Shown here: positions 7,977 through 16,567 of the stretch, piece by piece
How positions within the stretch are numbered: the stretch's first letter is position 1
Layout of the letters: each line of letters starts with the position of its first letter
Source: MGBC120314 sp051877855
GTDB taxonomy: Bacteria > Bacillota > Clostridia > Lachnospirales > Lachnospiraceae
Length of the DNA stretch: 64,000 bases
Assembly (NCBI GenBank): GCA_051877855.1
Contig: JBJEJH010000057.1
Location: 7,137-71,136 of the forward strand
Direction: 5' to 3'
The notes under the pieces: generated by a model
Seen by the model: the letters and a program-made list of their open reading frames with translations, nothing else
Database searches by the model: none
What the model was told of the DNA's origin: nothing
Made by a program: the position numbers and the translations under genes

Positions 7977-9788
7977 ATGAAGAAGTTTTTGAATGTCATT
8001 TCAGATCTTTTGGTTGAGGCCTTTGAGGCCGGCGGATACGACGCAAAGTATGGTAAAGTTACGGTGTCCAATCGCCCGGATCTGTGTGAATATCAGTGTA
8101 ATGGCGCCATGGCAGCAGCAAAGGAATATCACAAGGCACCCATTGTGATTGCACAGGAGGTTGTAGCCCGATTAGAAGGAAGGGATGAATTTGCGAAGAT
8201 TGAGGCAGTAAATCCCGGATTTATCAATATTATACTGAGTGATGCATTTGTAGCACAGTATGTAGATGCAATGTACAGGGACGGGGATATGGGCTATGAG
8301 AAAGCAGCAAATCCCAAGACGATTGTTATCGACTACGGCGGAGCCAATGTTGCTAAGCCGTTGCATATCGGACATCTTCGTTCGGCAATTATCGGTGAGA
8401 GTGTGAAGCGTATTGCCTTAAATGCAGGACACAAAGTTATCGGTGATGTACATTTGGGTGATTGGGGACTTCAGATGGGTCTTATCATCGAACAGTTAAG
8501 AGACTTAAAGCCGGACCTTCCATATTTTGATGCCTCCTTTACCGGTGAATACCCTACGGAGGCACCATTTACCATCTCTGAATTAGAGACGATCTATCCA
8601 CAGGCCAGTGCCCGCAGTAAGGAAGAACCGGAATTTATGGAACGTGCACATCAGGCAACCCTTCGTCTTCAGGAAGGAGATCCGGCCTGTCGTGCCATCT
8701 GGAATCACATTATGAATGTGTCTAAGACGGACCTTAAGAAGAATTACGATAATCTCAAAGTAAGCTTTGATTTGTGGAAGGGTGAAAGTGATGCGCAGGA
8801 ATTTATTCCGGATATGGTAGAGGATCTGATCCGTCGTGGGTTTGCCCATGAGAGTCAGGGTGCCATGGTGGTTGATGTAACCGAGGAATCAGATTCCAAG
8901 GAAATTCCACCTTGTATTATTCGTAAGTCGGACGGTGCTGCATTGTATGCGACATCAGATCTTGCAACAATCATTCAGAGAGAACGGGATTTTGCGCCGG
9001 ATCATTATATCTATGTAGCAGATAAGCGTCAGGAAATGCATTTTACACAGGTGTTCCGTACGGCGAAGAAGGCAGGACTTGTTAAGCCGGAGACGAAACT
9101 GGAGTTCCTTGGTTTTGGTACGATGAACGGTAGTGACGGAAAGCCTTTCAAGACCCGTGCAGGCGGTGTTATGCGTCTGGAACAGCTGATTGCGGATATC
9201 AATGATGCAGTATATCGTACTATTATGGGACTGGATAAGGAGGAAGATGACAAAACCTATAAGAAGTCCGTAGAACGTAATATGTCGGAGGAGGAAGCGA
9301 GAGAAGTAGCAGGGATTGTCGGACTTGCGGCAATTAAGTATGGTGATCTTTCCAATCAGGCAGCGAAAGATTATGTTTTCGATCTGAATCGTTTTGCTTC
9401 CTTTGAAGGAAACACCGGACCATATATTCTATACACTATTGTGCGTATTAAGTCGATTCTGAATAAATACAGTGATAATGGTGGCGATTTATCGAAGGTT
9501 TCTGCGATTACGAATCCTGTTAATGCATCCCATAAGGCATTGATGAAAATGATTGCAAGGTACAATGAAGTGATGGAACAGGCATTTGAGGAGATTGCAC
9601 CTCATAAGATCTGCCAGTACATCTATGAGTTGTCTGATGCATTTAACGGATTTTATCATGAGACGAAGATTCTCTCGAATGAGAATGAAGATGAGAAGAA
9701 CGGAATGATTGCAACCCTGCTTCTTGCGAAGAAGGTTCTTGAAAAATGTATTGATCTTCTGGGATTTGATGCACCGGAGAGAATGTAA
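7977..9788 (+). CDS. argS: Arginyl-tRNA synthetase
   Basis: 603 residues, class I. The HIGH motif is HIGH at 130-133 inside KPLHIGHLRSAIIGES. The KMSKS region is replaced by FKTRAGGVMRL, normal for ArgRS, which often lacks the canonical loop. An N-terminal Add-1 domain and a C-terminal DALR anticodon-binding domain, ending LLGFDAPERM, are both present. The ATG at 7977 has GAAGGAG seven bases upstream; the upstream codons open from 7938 overlap pheA. It is co-transcribed with pheA and ends at a strong terminator. Confidence 0.97.
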   Translation: MKKFLNVISDLLVEAFEAGGYDAKYGKVTVSNRPDLCEYQCNGAMAAAKEYHKAPIVIAQEVVARLEGRDEFAKIEAVNPGFINIILSDAFVAQYVDAMYRDGDMGYEKAANPKTIVIDYGGANVAKPLHIGHLRSAIIGESVKRIALNAGHKVIGDVHLGDWGLQMGLIIEQLRDLKPDLPYFDASFTGEYPTEAPFTISELETIYPQASARSKEEPEFMERAHQATLRLQEGDPACRAIWNHIMNVSKTDLKKNYDNLKVSFDLWKGESDAQEFIPDMVEDLIRRGFAHESQGAMVVDVTEESDSKEIPPCIIRKSDGAALYATSDLATIIQRERDFAPDHYIYVADKRQEMHFTQVFRTAKKAGLVKPETKLEFLGFGTMNGSDGKPFKTRAGGVMRLEQLIADINDAVYRTIMGLDKEEDDKTYKKSVERNMSEEEAREVAGIVGLAAIKYGDLSNQAAKDYVFDLNRFASFEGNTGPYILYTIVRIKSILNKYSDNGGDLSKVSAITNPVNASHKALMKMIARYNEVMEQAFEEIAPHKICQYIYELSDAFNGFYHETKILSNENEDEKNGMIATLLLAKKVLEKCIDLLGFDAPERM

Positions 9789-9801
9789 AATATTTACGTA
9801 A

Positions 9802-9845
9802 AAAACTCTGAATTAGTGTGGTATGCTAATTCAGAGTTTTTTTAT
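9802..9845. terminator. Bidirectional terminator between argS and the DUF4364 gene
   Basis: Fifteen-base perfect stem (9802-9816 with 9826-9840) beginning AAAACTCTGAATTAG, with a nine-base loop. T runs at one end and A runs at the other let it serve both converging genes. Confidence 0.85.
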
Positions 9846-10360
9846 TGAAGAAGTTTTTTGACAATGAATTCGTAAATTTCCTGACTGCATTCTTTCCAGT
9901 TTGAACACATCATATCGGCCTGTTCTTCTGTAGGTATATTGAGACTGAGTTCAATGAGGTTGCTTTGGCCTTCCTTTACCTGACAATGTACCGTATAGTC
10001 CTTGGAAGGATTGCGGTAATAGGTTGCGGTGGTTCCTACCTCATTTTTTAATTCGTACTTCTTGCTTCGGAGAAAATCCATAATATCTTCTTTGATAGCG
10101 GAGGGAATCTGATCATCAAGGAGGGATACCGTGGATGAACCGGAGCGTGTGATACGGTAGTGGGTGGTGTTGCGATAATTCTCGGTTCGGATGTACTGCA
10201 ACTCCAACAGATCATTGAGGGATTCCTGGATTGTAAAATAGTTGGTGTAGTCCTTACCCAGCATAAAGTCTGAAATCTGCGTATTGGTCAAAGGGAAATT
10301 GACCTTATTCAGCATATATAAAATCATTAATTTATAAAGTGTTGTAGAATCGGCTGCCAT
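9842..10360 (-). CDS. DUF4364 family protein (winged-helix-like)
   Basis: 172 residues. The N-terminal half (LYKLMILYMLNKVNFPLTNT, then a helix pair and YRITRSG) looks like a winged helix resembling PadR-type regulators. The C-terminal half is a small alpha/beta domain (YRNPSKDYTVHC). This is the DUF4364 family, common in Clostridia and of unknown function, with DNA binding as the usual suggestion. It starts three bases after the radical SAM gene ends on the same strand, so the two are translated together. Confidence 0.85.
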   Translation of the reverse strand: MAADSTTLYKLMILYMLNKVNFPLTNTQISDFMLGKDYTNYFTIQESLNDLLELQYIRTENYRNTTHYRITRSGSSTVSLLDDQIPSAIKEDIMDFLRSKKYELKNEVGTTATYYRNPSKDYTVHCQVKEGQSNLIELSLNIPTEEQADMMCSNWKECSQEIYEFIVKKLLQ

Positions 10361-10363
10361 ATA

Positions 10364-11296
10364 TCATACCTCCTTCCCTTGCGGTATATAATCGGAACCC
10401 TGATGGATGTCATATTGATCCAGGGATTTTTTCAATGTGTTGAGTACATATTTTTTGTTGGAACTCCAAAGTGGAGCGATCAGTATATTCTTAGGTCCGT
10501 CTCCTGTGATACGGTGAATAATCATATCCGGAGGCAGAATTTTAAGGATGGACATGAGGATATCGATGTAGGTGTCCGGGTCGAGAACCTCGAAAACCCC
10601 CTTCATATATTCTGTGGCAAGATCCGTTCCCTTAAGAACGTGGAGTAACTGTAATTTGATTCCCTTGGCACCGCTGTTGCCAATATATCGGGCGGTCTCA
10701 AGCATCATGCCGGCATCCTCGCCGGGGAGACCGATAATCATGTGGACGATGGTCTCGATATGTGCCGCATTAAGTCTTTGCATGGCGCCGTCAAATACAC
10801 GAAGATCATAGCCTCTTCGGATATATTGTGCGGTCACCGGGTGAATGGTCTGCAATCCAAGCTCCACCCATACCGGCTTGATCTGATTCAATTCGGCAAG
10901 CAATTCAATGACGGACGGAGAGAGACAGTCCGGACGGGTGGCAATGGATAAACATACAATGTCCGGATGGTTCATTGCTTCCGTAAAAATCTGTCGAAGA
11001 TATTCTACCGGGGCATAGGTGTTGGTAAACGCCTGAAAATATGCAATGTAACTGTGTCCGGAATACTTGGAAGAAAGTAGTTTCTTTCCATTTTCAATCT
11101 GTTCGGTAATGGATTGCCCGGGATTTCCCGCAAAGTCCCCAGAGCCACCCTCAGAACAGAAGATACACCCCCTAGACCCAAGAGAGCCGTCCCGGTTGGG
11201 ACAGCTCATGTTTCCGTTTAATGCAATTTTATAAGTCTTTGTACCGAATTTCTCCAGTAAATACTGATTCAGTGATCGATAATGTTCCATGTTCAT
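10364..11296 (-). CDS. YhcC-like radical SAM protein (TIGR01212 family)
   Basis: 310 residues. A radical SAM iron-sulfur cluster site with the unusual spacing C-x11-C-x2-C is at Cys32, Cys44 and Cys47 (CPNRD...CIFC). This spacing and the following GGSGDFAG segment mark the YhcC/TIGR01212 family, whose substrate is not firmly established. Later motifs (SIATRPDCL, WVELGLQT, HMIIGLPGE) fit the partial TIM barrel. The start is the first of two close ATGs; no strong ribosome binding site precedes it. It sits between the malic enzyme gene and the DUF4364 gene on the same strand. Confidence 0.88.
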   Translation of the reverse strand: MNMEHYRSLNQYLLEKFGTKTYKIALNGNMSCPNRDGSLGSRGCIFCSEGGSGDFAGNPGQSITEQIENGKKLLSSKYSGHSYIAYFQAFTNTYAPVEYLRQIFTEAMNHPDIVCLSIATRPDCLSPSVIELLAELNQIKPVWVELGLQTIHPVTAQYIRRGYDLRVFDGAMQRLNAAHIETIVHMIIGLPGEDAGMMLETARYIGNSGAKGIKLQLLHVLKGTDLATEYMKGVFEVLDPDTYIDILMSILKILPPDMIIHRITGDGPKNILIAPLWSSNKKYVLNTLKKSLDQYDIHQGSDYIPQGKEV

Positions 11297-11323
11297 TCAT
11301 TCTTGGTTAAAATGTCCCTAAGT

Positions 11324-12484
11324 TTAGCGGCGAATATGATCCTTAACGGCCTGAGCAACAACATCAGCCACTCTTGGATCAAATGCCATTGGAAGAATGT
11401 TGGTGTCGCTTACTTCGTCATCCGGGATGAGACCTGCAATGGCGTTGGCTGCAGCTAACTTCATTTCTTCCGTAATCTGTGTGGCGCGGCCTTCTAAAGC
11501 ACCACGGAAGATACCCGGGAATGCAACAACGTTGTTTACCTGGTTCGGGAAATCACTTCGTCCGGTACCAACGACTCTGGCTCCTGCAGCTTTGGCAACA
11601 TCCGGCATAATTTCAGGAACCGGGTTAGCCATTGCAAAGAGGATGGAATCCTTATTCATGCTCTTAACCATATCTGCAGATACGATATTAGGAGCGGATA
11701 CACCGATGAAGATATCTGCCCCCACTAATGCGTCAGCAAGAGAACCTTCTCTCTGTTCTAAGTTGGTGATCTTGACCATTTCCTGCTGCATCCAGTTGAG
11801 GCCTTCCGTTTTAGCAGATAACATACCAACCTTATCACACATTGTAATATGCTTAAATCCATAAGTTAAAAGAAGTTTGGTAATAGCAATGCCCGCAGAA
11901 CCTGCACCGTTGACAACAACCTTGCAGTCTTCCTTCTTCTTGCCGGTCACCTTAAGTCCGTTGATGATACCTGCAAGAACCACGATGGCTGTACCATGCT
12001 GGTCATCGTGGAATACCGGAATGTCAAGAAGCTTCTTAAGGCGCTCCTCGATCTCAAAACATCTTGGTGCGGAGATATCTTCCAGATTAATTCCACCGAA
12101 AGCAGGTGCAATATTTACAACGGTTTTGATAATTTCTTCGGTGTCCTGCGTGTCAAGACAGATTGGAAAGGCATTAACATTGCCGAATTCCTTGAATAAA
12201 ACGGCCTTTCCTTCCATAACAGGCATGGCAGCGTATGCACCGATATTTCCAAGACCAAGTACCGCACTACCGTCGGATACGACGGCAACGGTGTTGGATT
12301 TGATTGTGTATTTGTAAGCAGCCTCCTTGTCCTTAGCAATTACCTTACATGGTTCGGCAACGCCCGGGGTGTATGCGAGGGCAAGATCTTCTCTGGTCTT
12401 GATTTCACATTTGGAGGTTGTCTCTAATTTTCCATTCCATTCTTCGTGGAGCATAAGAGCTTTTTCACTGTTTGTCATTTTCAT
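11324..12484 (-). CDS. NAD(P)-dependent malic enzyme
   Basis: 386 residues, the short bacterial form. It oxidatively decarboxylates malate to pyruvate and CO2. Visible motifs are YTPGVAEPC (catalytic Tyr region), FHDDQHGTA (metal-binding Asp pair) and the Rossmann turn GAGSAG. The last 20 residues include the family end DPRVADVVA. AAAGG precedes the ATG; a second ATG two codons later is possible. The cofactor cannot be decided from sequence. It is divergent from greA. Confidence 0.94.
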   Translation of the reverse strand: MKMTNSEKALMLHEEWNGKLETTSKCEIKTREDLALAYTPGVAEPCKVIAKDKEAAYKYTIKSNTVAVVSDGSAVLGLGNIGAYAAMPVMEGKAVLFKEFGNVNAFPICLDTQDTEEIIKTVVNIAPAFGGINLEDISAPRCFEIEERLKKLLDIPVFHDDQHGTAIVVLAGIINGLKVTGKKKEDCKVVVNGAGSAGIAITKLLLTYGFKHITMCDKVGMLSAKTEGLNWMQQEMVKITNLEQREGSLADALVGADIFIGVSAPNIVSADMVKSMNKDSILFAMANPVPEIMPDVAKAAGARVVGTGRSDFPNQVNNVVAFPGIFRGALEGRATQITEEMKLAAANAIAGLIPDDEVSDTNILPMAFDPRVADVVAQAVKDHIRR

Positions 12485-12642
12485 ACGACCTTTCTAAAAT
12501 TGATAATGTGGCTTTTGTATATGTAGGTTCTATGTCAAACCACAAATTTAATCTTAGCATATTTTGATGGGACAGGCAATCTATAATTGTGGTATAAGTG
12601 TCTCTAATAATAAATATTTTCTTCTGAAAAAGCTTTGGATGG

Positions 12643-12670
12643 TTGCCAAAAATCAAAAAAATGATATAAT
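12643..12670 (+). promoter_or_regulatory. Promoter of greA
   Basis: TTGCCA at 12643-12648, a 16-base spacer, and TATAAT at 12665-12670. Transcription should begin near 12677, only 10 bases before the leader hairpin. Confidence 0.7.
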
Positions 12671-12686
12671 ATTATTAGAAACTACT

Positions 12687-12720
12687 AAAGATTCGCTGAA
12701 CAACAGACGGATCTTTTTTT
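12687..12720 (+). terminator. Intrinsic terminator inside the greA leader
   Basis: Stem of nine pairs (12687-12695 with 12708-12716, one G-U), extended by CTG/CAG above a single bulged A, with a five-base loop, followed by seven T at 12714-12720. It lies between the greA promoter and the greA start codon at 12734. It would therefore stop most transcripts after about 44 bases unless read through. Confidence 0.75.
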
Positions 12721-12733
12721 ATCGGGAGTTGTT

Positions 12734-13237
12734 ATGAGAGAGAGACTTACAGAGAATGATGTAAAGAAGATTGAAGCGGAAATCGAGCATCGTAAGGTTG
12801 TGGTTCGGAAGGAAGCTATTGAGGCACTGCAGGAGGCGAGAGCCCAGGGTGACTTAAGCGAGAATTTTGAATACTATGCGGCAAAGCGTGATAAGAACAG
12901 AAATGAAAGTCGAATCAATTATCTTGAGAAAATGCTTAAAACTGCCGAAATAATAGATGACAGTTCCAAAGATGATGAGGTGGGACTGAATAATGAAGTG
13001 GAGATTTACTTCGAGGATGACGATGAAACGGAGAAGTATAAAATCGTTACCAGCATCCGGGGTAATTCCATCAATGGATTGATCAGTATTGAGTCACCCA
13101 TTGGAAAGGCAGTCCTTGGACATAAGGTGAACGACCGTGTGTATGTGAAGGTCAATGACACGACAGGGTACTATGTTGTGGTACGTTCCATCAATAAGAA
13201 TGTGGATGATGCCAATGATTCTATTCGTCAGTACTAG
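12734..13237 (+). CDS. greA: Transcription elongation factor GreA
   Basis: 167 residues. It rescues backtracked RNA polymerase by stimulating cleavage of the nascent RNA. The N-terminal coiled coil carries the acidic tip GDLSEN with Asp40 and Glu43, the pair that places the catalytic metal. The C-terminal FKBP-like domain follows (IVTSIRGN through SPIGKAVLGHKVNDRVYV). Length and order match GreA. GGGAG at 12724-12728 is the ribosome binding site. The terminator in its leader suggests a feedback on its own transcription. Confidence 0.95.
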   Translation: MRERLTENDVKKIEAEIEHRKVVVRKEAIEALQEARAQGDLSENFEYYAAKRDKNRNESRINYLEKMLKTAEIIDDSSKDDEVGLNNEVEIYFEDDDETEKYKIVTSIRGNSINGLISIESPIGKAVLGHKVNDRVYVKVNDTTGYYVVVRSINKNVDDANDSIRQY

Positions 13238-13338
13238 GAAAAATCACCAATTCACGGGCAGATTACATAGTGGCCGCTTAATAAAATTATGAAAAAGTAA
13301 CAAATTTTAAATTTTTAAAAAAGATTTGTTAATTTTGC

Positions 13339-13367
13339 TTGAATTCTTGTATAAAAAAGCGTACAAT
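13339..13367 (+). promoter_or_regulatory. Promoter of the degenerate ABC protein gene
   Basis: TTGAAT at 13339-13344, a 17-base spacer, TACAAT at 13362-13367. It lies 28 bases before the start codon. Confidence 0.65.
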
Positions 13368-13394
13368 GTAGTTCACGAAAGGAAGGTGTTGCAT

Positions 13395-14015
13395 ATGCTT
13401 ATTTCAGGTTTGGCTAAGATGAAGATGATGTCAAAAGTGAATAGTGGTAGTGCAGTTAAAATGGGTGAGACGAACGTGTATGCAATCCTTGGCAGTACGA
13501 AGAAGGGACCAGCTGAGTTTGCAAAGATGGCTGTTGTCAAGGAAGAGGTTAGTGAATCATCCATTCCAATGAGAAAAGTAGTTAATATGCCGGATGATAA
13601 TTATTTCCTTGGTTACATGGACTACGAAGCAGCCGGGCGCAATTTTGCAGAACTTTTTGATGATTTTTCCGTAGATCGTTTTAATGAGATTATGGAATAT
13701 CTTGAATTTGAGAAGGGTAAGAAGATTGAGGAGATGTCCTCCGTTGCTTTGCAGAAGATGAAGATAGCGGTTACCCTGTCAAGAAATAGTAGGGTTTATA
13801 TGTTAGATAATCCATTCAGTGGTATGAACTCAACTGCAAGAGAACAGATGTTGAGAGTAATCTTCTCCTGGGCGATTGCAGCCAATACAATTGCGATTCA
13901 GTGTCATAATTTGGATGAGGTTGAACAGATGATTACTTATACCGTTGAACATGGTGGAGATTTGCCGGTTATTTCGGTAACCATGGGTAAGGCCATGAAT
14001 GAGAGTTTTGCATAA
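13395..14015 (+). CDS. Degenerate ABC-type ATPase domain lacking Walker A
   Basis: 206 residues, transcribed alone. It lines up over most of its length with the real ABC ATPase at 20557-21462. NVYAILGSTKKGPAEF stands where that protein has CIYGLVGSNGAGKSTF, so the Walker A Lys, Ser and Thr are Pro, Ala and Glu. Further matches are MPDDNYFL with VPDDLFFL, a signature region ALQKMKIAVTLSRN, and a Walker B VYMLDNPFSG in which the catalytic Glu is Asn. The switch His survives in QCHNLDEVEQM. It should not bind or hydrolyse ATP in the usual way. No permease is adjacent. Its role is unknown. Confidence 0.72.
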   Translation: MLISGLAKMKMMSKVNSGSAVKMGETNVYAILGSTKKGPAEFAKMAVVKEEVSESSIPMRKVVNMPDDNYFLGYMDYEAAGRNFAELFDDFSVDRFNEIMEYLEFEKGKKIEEMSSVALQKMKIAVTLSRNSRVYMLDNPFSGMNSTAREQMLRVIFSWAIAANTIAIQCHNLDEVEQMITYTVEHGGDLPVISVTMGKAMNESFA

Positions 14016-14073
14016 GGTTTTCGTTCCTGGTTATGTTTGGTAAGATCTATGAATAGAAATGCGTAAGTGAAAC

Positions 14074-14106
14074 GAGGGTCATGAGAAGTTCTCATGGCTC
14101 TTTTTT
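14074..14106 (+). terminator. Terminator after the degenerate ABC gene
   Basis: Stem GTCATGAG / CTCATGGC with a five-base loop AAGTT, then CTCTTTTTT. Confidence 0.75.
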
Positions 14107-14171
14107 ACTCGACATCCGGTGTATATTGGTGTAACATTTGGTTATGATAAGTTGTTTTAGGGGGGACTATT

Positions 14172-15086
14172 ATGGCATTTGAAGAGTGGTTTGGAAATCC
14201 GGTTGGATTGGTGTTAAATGGCGGAGGCGGAAAGGGCGCGTATCAGATTGGTGCCTTTAAGGCGCTGCGTGAGGCAGGACTTCATGATATGGTAACAGCG
14301 GTTGCAGGAACCAGTGTGGGCGCGCTGAATATGTGCCTGTTCAACTACGATGACGGTGAGATTGGCGAAGAGATATGGTCCCATATTACCCCGGAACAAT
14401 TTGTGGATCCGGAGTTTGGAATGGTTCTGGACGGCAAGGAAGGAATGGTAAGTCGCCAGGGACTGCTGGATATTATTGACGGATATATGGATCTGGATAA
14501 GATTCGTAATAATCCTCTGGCGCTTTATGCGACGGTGGCAGAGTATGACGGAGAAGAAGCGGGAAAAGGGGTGGCCCGGTATCTTAAGTTAAACGGATGC
14601 AGTAACGAGGAAATTAAGAACATTCTCCTGGCATCTTCCTGTATGCCGTTGATTTATGAACCGGTTAAGATGAATGGATTGACTTATCGGGACGGTGGAC
14701 TTCTGGATAATCTTCCGATGAAGCCACTTTATGATCTTGGAATTCGTAAGTTTATTGTGGTGCTGCTTTCCAAGGATGCAAAGGTTCCTGTGGAACAGTT
14801 CCCGGGAAGTGAATTCTTAATTATTCGTCCATCGAAGGATCTGGGAGATCTGGTGACAGGAACCCTGGATTTTACGGCAAAGAATGCAAAAGTTCGCATG
14901 GATCTTGGTTATATGGATGCCTGCAGGGCAATTCGTTATTACAAAGATGAGATTACGAATATTTCAGAAATTGAAGAAATCGAAGTTCGCAGGTTTGATA
15001 ATCAGCTGCGTGTCGATACCGCCATGGACAGTGCCAATGAGAATATGAATCATCTGAAGGATCTTTTGAAGAAATATGATATATAA
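14172..15086 (+). CDS. Patatin-like phospholipase
   Basis: 304 residues, a cytoplasmic or membrane-peripheral acyl hydrolase. The oxyanion loop GGGGKGAYQ is at residues 17-25, the nucleophile Ser48 lies in GTSVGA, and the catalytic Asp174 lies in RDGG. These form the Ser-Asp dyad of the patatin family. No signal peptide is visible. The natural substrate cannot be told. AGGGGGGAC precedes the ATG. It is followed 44 bases later by the kinase fusion in the same direction. Confidence 0.9.
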   Translation: MAFEEWFGNPVGLVLNGGGGKGAYQIGAFKALREAGLHDMVTAVAGTSVGALNMCLFNYDDGEIGEEIWSHITPEQFVDPEFGMVLDGKEGMVSRQGLLDIIDGYMDLDKIRNNPLALYATVAEYDGEEAGKGVARYLKLNGCSNEEIKNILLASSCMPLIYEPVKMNGLTYRDGGLLDNLPMKPLYDLGIRKFIVVLLSKDAKVPVEQFPGSEFLIIRPSKDLGDLVTGTLDFTAKNAKVRMDLGYMDACRAIRYYKDEITNISEIEEIEVRRFDNQLRVDTAMDSANENMNHLKDLLKKYDI

Positions 15087-15130
15087 AATGTTTGGATTGA
15101 CGTAGTTAATCTTAAAGAACAAGGTGTTAT

Positions 15131-16216
15131 ATGATTTTATTAAATGATTTAAAGTACATTATCGAAATGCAATTGCAAAAATATCCTAAAATGCAGCCAC
15201 AGGATGCGGTGAAACTGGTGTATCAGCATGTGTACGGAAACGGACATATGGTAAAGGATGCTGCCTCCAGTCTGGATTTTATCAGGAAAGAATACGAGAG
15301 TATCCGGTATGCCCATCAGGGAGAGGATTTGTCCCACATTTCATTGGTGGAGAATATTGGAAACTGGTACGCGCGTATGAATCTTCTGGCAGTGAAGGAT
15401 GAGGAAGAATTGATCAGTCTTAATGATGCTTTTGTCGCATCGGCCGGTTTGGGCGGGGGAAATCAGGAGTACTTCCTTTCCCGGTTATACTTTTTACAGG
15501 AGTTGGCAGATAACGGGATGTTTGAATTTGACGGGGAGGACATGCAGGAATATCTTCGTCAATATGAAAAAGATGGTTATCCCCTGGTCAGTCATTCGGT
15601 TCGATACAAGGAATTCTATGATCCGGCATATCGTGTCATTGATGCACGCTACATTCGTCTGTTGCCGCTGATTACAAAAATTCGAAAGATGCTTAAGGAA
15701 AAGGAACGTGTGGTTCTTGCCATTGATGGACGAGCAGCTTCGGGAAAAACAACGGCAGCAGAACTTCTGGCACTGATATTTGACGCCTCAGTGATTCATA
15801 TGGATGATTTCTTTTTACCGATGGAGAAACGAACAAGAGAACGTTTTGCAGAGCCGGGGGGAAATATTGACTATGAACGTTTTCGTGATGAGGTGGCTCG
15901 ATTCATCAAGAAGAAAGAGGATTTTTCATACCGTCGATTTGACTGTTCAATCATGAATTTCAGAGAAAAAATCGATATTCAGCAGAAACCGTTGATGATT
16001 ATTGAAGGTGCTTATAGTCAGCATATCGAATATCGATCCATCTATGATCTTAAGGTATTTTTTAATATCGATCCGATGACACAAAGAAATCAGATCTATC
16101 AGCGAGGTGGTGAGAATGCATTACAAATGTATTCAGAGACTTGGATTCCGCTGGAGGAAAAGTACTTTGAGCACAGCGAAATTAAAGATAAGAGTGATAT
16201 GGTGATAGAATTTTAA
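15131..16216 (+). CDS. Uridine kinase-like P-loop protein with an extra N-terminal domain
   Basis: 361 residues. The C-terminal half is a P-loop kinase of the uridine kinase/phosphoribulokinase type: IDGRAASGKTTAAE near residues 198-212, a substrate Asp pair in IHMDDFF, and MIIEGAYS. The first 180 residues form a separate helical domain (YPKMQPQDAVKLVYQHVYGNGHM) that I do not recognise by name. The kinase half ends early, without an obvious lid beyond NQIYQRGGE. The phosphorylated substrate is unknown. A strong terminator follows. Confidence 0.78.
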   Translation: MILLNDLKYIIEMQLQKYPKMQPQDAVKLVYQHVYGNGHMVKDAASSLDFIRKEYESIRYAHQGEDLSHISLVENIGNWYARMNLLAVKDEEELISLNDAFVASAGLGGGNQEYFLSRLYFLQELADNGMFEFDGEDMQEYLRQYEKDGYPLVSHSVRYKEFYDPAYRVIDARYIRLLPLITKIRKMLKEKERVVLAIDGRAASGKTTAAELLALIFDASVIHMDDFFLPMEKRTRERFAEPGGNIDYERFRDEVARFIKKKEDFSYRRFDCSIMNFREKIDIQQKPLMIIEGAYSQHIEYRSIYDLKVFFNIDPMTQRNQIYQRGGENALQMYSETWIPLEEKYFEHSEIKDKSDMVIEF

Positions 16217-16217
16217 A

Positions 16218-16261
16218 GGGGATATAAACCTTCCCCCCAGAAGGTCTATATCCCCGATTTT
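16218..16261 (+). terminator. Terminator after the kinase fusion gene
   Basis: Long imperfect stem GGGGATATAAACCTTC / GAAGGTCTATATCCCC with a C-rich loop, followed by GATTTT. Confidence 0.8.
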
Positions 16262-16314
16262 GCGTCACATCATTTCCCCCTTATGCAACGCCGGTAATAT
16301 AAAGTTTTTGCTCC

Positions 16315-16434
16315 CTAGCATCGACTGCCGTTTCTTTTTGATACATTTTCTAACCCCAGTTCTTTTGCATTTTCTTTATCTTGATTCATCTTTTCAAGTA
16401 AATGAATTATTGCGATTCTATATTGTGGGTTCAT
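16315..16434 (-). CDS. Small protein, 39 residues
   Basis: Starts MNPQYRIAIIHLLEKMNQDK and ends in NGSRC. AAAGGCGG lies eight bases before the ATG. A longer open frame extends upstream to 16602 but lacks a start with a ribosome binding site and would overlap the regulator gene. The start resembles short helical proteins seen beside HTH regulators in Firmicutes, but I cannot name a family. It is divergent from the HTH gene at 16568, which may control it. It could also be chance. Confidence 0.4.
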   Translation of the reverse strand: MNPQYRIAIIHLLEKMNQDKENAKELGLENVSKRNGSRC

Positions 16435-16567
16435 TATATTACCGCCTTTCTTTTTGGCTGATTCTAGTCTATAATAAATGATGAAAAGAATAAACGGTTG
16501 TTTTGGCGAAATAAGATATCCTATTTTGCTTTTTGTACCGAAATAGATTATAAGGAGACTAAATACT

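Noticed and set aside
13290..13338. AT-rich hairpin AACAAAT ... ATTTGTT after greA as a terminator
   Set aside because: The stem is short and almost all A-T and merges into the next promoter; I could not support it as a terminator.
16260..16481. 73-residue plus-strand protein
   Set aside because: No ribosome binding site, begins next to a terminator, and opposes the better supported small minus-strand frame.
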